Source: Cycas panzhihuaensis (lineage: Eukaryota; Cycadophyta). Taken from it: 64,000 bases of DNA. Positions 62,003 to 64,000 of this stretch are shown piece by piece. Within the stretch, counting starts at the first letter, position 1. Each line of letters begins with the position of its first letter. The position numbers and the translations under genes were made by a program. The notes beneath the pieces are model-generated. The model did not search any database, had not been told where the DNA came from, and was given only the letters and a program-made list of their open reading frames with translations. The DNA is taken from assembly GCA_023213395.1 (NCBI GenBank), contig CM041465.1:135415741-135479740 (forward strand), written 5' to 3'.

Positions 62003-62513
62003 GGTAATTGGATCCCTGTTTGGATATGAGATGCTATGTATGATGTATCATGTGGATGACATATATGGTTATTTTGTGTGTTGTGAATGTTATGTTGTGG
62101 ATGTTTTATGTTATGGATATTTTACGTTATGAACATATGTTTCCTTCCATATATGGCTATATGTCTAACAGGAGCACACACATACATCGTGAGTGGAACG
62201 ACAAAGAGGTGTGGAGTTAGAGGATAGAGCGGCATATACATCTACGAAAGAGCATAACAGACTATGCGAAGGAAACGACAGATAGGGAGAGGAGCGACGA
62301 TGCTCCCAAGCGTCCTCCTAATTGGGGGATGCCCAAGCAAGATGACAAGAGTTCCCGAGAGGATACGGGAATGCAGATTCCACGGAAGGAACTGGAAAGA
62401 GGGAGAAAGACCCATCTTAAATTGCCATTCTACCCGTGGTTGGGAAGAATGGGGACAACCTAAGATGGTAGTTTAGGCTCATTTCGTAGCAGGGAGAAGA
62501 GATCATCGAGAGA
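61824..62513. other. Region between antisense gene and pol end in element J
   Basis: Contains the gene's presumed 3' UTR, a run of 17 C (61895-61911), an (AT)n tract (about 61961-62000) and pyrimidine/purine mixed sequence. A short block just after pol, taagatggtagtttaggctc (62461-62480), is conserved at 27-46 in element I. Confidence 0.6.
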
Positions 62514-63720
62514 TCATGCATAAAACTTCTTAAGGAACTTCCCATTAACAGATTTTTCAAATTCAAGCCCTTCTAGGGTGGCTATCCTGTAGGCACCATT
62601 ATCGAGGGATTCGATAATGACGAAAGGACCAACCCATCGGGGTTTGAACTTGGTCAAACGGTCATGGAGATACTCGAGCTTGAGGACGTAGTCCCTAGGA
62701 AACAAAGGGCAGGAACGAAGGTGTTTATCATATGCCCTTTATGAGCGAGCTTTGGATGTTAGGTTAGCCTGATAAGCGGCTAAGCGTCTCTCATCCAAAG
62801 CTTCAAGGTCCAGCAGGTGAGCCTGACGGATCGACTCTTCATCAATAAAACCTCGAAGGGAGACTCGCAAGGAAGGAATCTCCACCTCCAGTGGGAGTAC
62901 CGCCTCAGTACCGTAGACCAGGGAGAACGGGGTCATTCCCATGGCGGAATGGATAGAGGTGCGATAAGCCCACAAGGTGGAGGACAACTGAAGGTGCCAA
63001 TCCTTTTGGGATTGAGCAACGGTTTTCTTGAGAATGTTGACAAGAGTCTTGTTACAAGACTCCACTTGGCCATTTGCCTGAGGGTAGTAAGGGGAGGAAG
63101 TCTTGTGAGAAATTTTAAACTTCTCGCAAAGCTCATCCATCTCCTTATTACAGAAAGGAGTTCCATTGTCAGTGATTAGGACGTCCAGAATTCCAAAACG
63201 GAAAATGATGTGCCGGTAAATGAACGTGGCGATCATTTTACCAGGAGTAGTGATCAAGGGAATGGCCTCCGCCCATTTGGTGAAATACTCTGTGGTAGTC
63301 AAGATAAACTTATGTTGTGACGATGGAGGTGGGGAGATAGCCCCAGTGAGGTCTAGTCCCCACTGAGCAAAAGGCCATGGCGAAACAATGGGATGTAGGG
63401 CCTCAGAAGGCACATGGGAAATGTTGGTGTGTTCTTGACATCGCCGACATTTCAGAGCAAAAGCGTGAGCGTTCTTAAAGAGGGATGGCCAAAAATAGCC
63501 CATGCGGAGGATCCTCTGAGCCATAGACTGGCCCCCAAAGTGACCTCCACAAATGCCATGGTGGCATTCGTGAAGTACCTCGCCGCCAAGAGGTGATGCA
63601 GCAGAGGAGGATCCCATCGAAGGACCTCTTGTACAATACCTCGTCCACGAGGAGGTATTACCTGGCAGAAGTCTGGATATGAGATCTAACTTTACTACTA
63701 GCGTCGGGGCGGTATTGCTG
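62514..63720 (-). pseudogene. Integrase of element J (nearly intact)
   Basis: From the right: linker with LLVDEVLYKRSFDG, then, after a frameshift near 63600, the zinc region HECHHGICGGH...CRRC, the catalytic core with LDLTGA (Asp), LITDNGTPF (Asp) and QVESCN (Glu), and a C-terminal module ending VNGKFLKKFYA-stop at 62514. All three acidic residues and the HHCC set are present. Only one frameshift and one stop (62739-62741, where element I has a Gln codon) are visible. No chromodomain. Confidence 0.9.
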
Positions 63721-64000
63721 CTACGTAAGATACTGCACTATGTCACTGTACCACTCATTGTCGATGAGCGGATGGGAAGAGGATCCCTGAATCATTAAGA
63801 TAGACTCATCAAGGAGAGAGTCGTCAACGGGAGCACCAAAGGAGTTAGGGATAGGGGTGTCCGCGAGTTGCTCAGCCACTATCATTCCCTTCTTTGATTT
63901 CTGGATAACGATATGGAGGTCAAATTCTTGGAGTAGGACGGTCCAACGACCAGCCCTACCTGTCAAATTCGAAAGAGTTAGCAAGTATCGTAAGGGATCA
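63721..64000 (-). pseudogene. C-terminal end of pol RNase H, element J (runs off window)
   Basis: Reads LSNLTGRAGRWTVLLQEFDL, KSKKGMIVAEQLADTPIP, then an acidic linker to a stop at 63721. This is the usual end of gypsy RNase H. It leads directly into the integrase with no second RNase H between them. Confidence 0.85.

Larger units (their letters stand above)
55385..64000 (-). mobile_element. Element J: Tat-like Ty3/gypsy element with antisense PMD gene, 5' half outside window
   Basis: Minus-strand order from the right edge: end of RNase H, integrase, pol stop at 62514, a 4.5-kb 3' region, PPT and 3' LTR (57944-55385). It is GC-richer and better preserved than its surroundings. The 3' region holds two extra coding units: a PMD gene on the plus strand (59441-61823) and an archaeal/plant-type RNase H on the minus strand (58872-58348). 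Extra antisense ORFs upstream of the 3' LTR are known from plant Tat-lineage elements, and an additional archaeal-type RNase H is known from the same lineage but usually next to the pol RNase H. Confidence 0.87.

Noticed and set aside
62817-63179. 120-codon plus-strand ORF
   Set aside because: Shadow of the J integrase.

Overview
The window looks like intergenic DNA from a large, repeat-rich plant nuclear genome. Almost everything recognisable is LTR-retrotransposon sequence, most of it old and broken by stop codons and small indels. I found no intact host gene, rRNA, tRNA or CRISPR array. Plant origin is supported by Tat-like Ty3/gypsy elements, a Tekay/Del-type chromovirus, gag-only copia-like elements, initiator-Met-tRNA primer sites, a plant mobile domain (PMD) gene and a B-type cyclin fragment. 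The species cannot be fixed from the sequence.

Layout. (I) 1-9725, minus strand: the 5' two thirds of a Tat-like Ty3/gypsy element (pol end, integrase, RNase H, RT, protease, gag, PBS, 2.8-kb 5' LTR). It is inserted in element A, a plus-strand gag-only copia-like element whose 3' end is at 9731-10987. 10988-11735 is spacer. (B) 11736-17996, minus: a second gag-only element of A's family, with LTRs, PBS and PPT. It carries an antisense B-type cyclin fragment and a huge AT microsatellite. (E) about 18100-53882, minus: an old chromovirus with 3.1-kb LTRs, split by five younger elements. C (19969-24938) and D (25526-32704, copia) sit in its 3' LTR. F (33791-42077, copia) sits in the integrase, and G (35673-39650) sits inside F. 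H (46100-49867) sits in gag. 53883-55384 is flanking DNA with a long palindrome. (J) 55385-64000, minus: the 3' part of a better preserved, GC-richer Tat-like element.

The nesting is well supported. F has a perfect target-site duplication (aggcc) and G another (cttta). C has atgtt/atgct, and the intact E 5' LTR supplies a paralogous empty site for C and D. Order of events: E first; then C, D, F and H; G after F. Element I postdates A.

The most interesting region is the 3' part of J. Between integrase and 3' LTR it has a divergent pair. On the element's sense strand is an archaeal/plant-type RNase H domain standing apart from pol. On the opposite strand is a PMD gene with its own TATA box, an ATG in good context and two apparent GT-AG introns. 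Both are now damaged. The gag-only pair A/B, the captured cyclin and the unidentified ORF of element G are the next candidates for follow-up.
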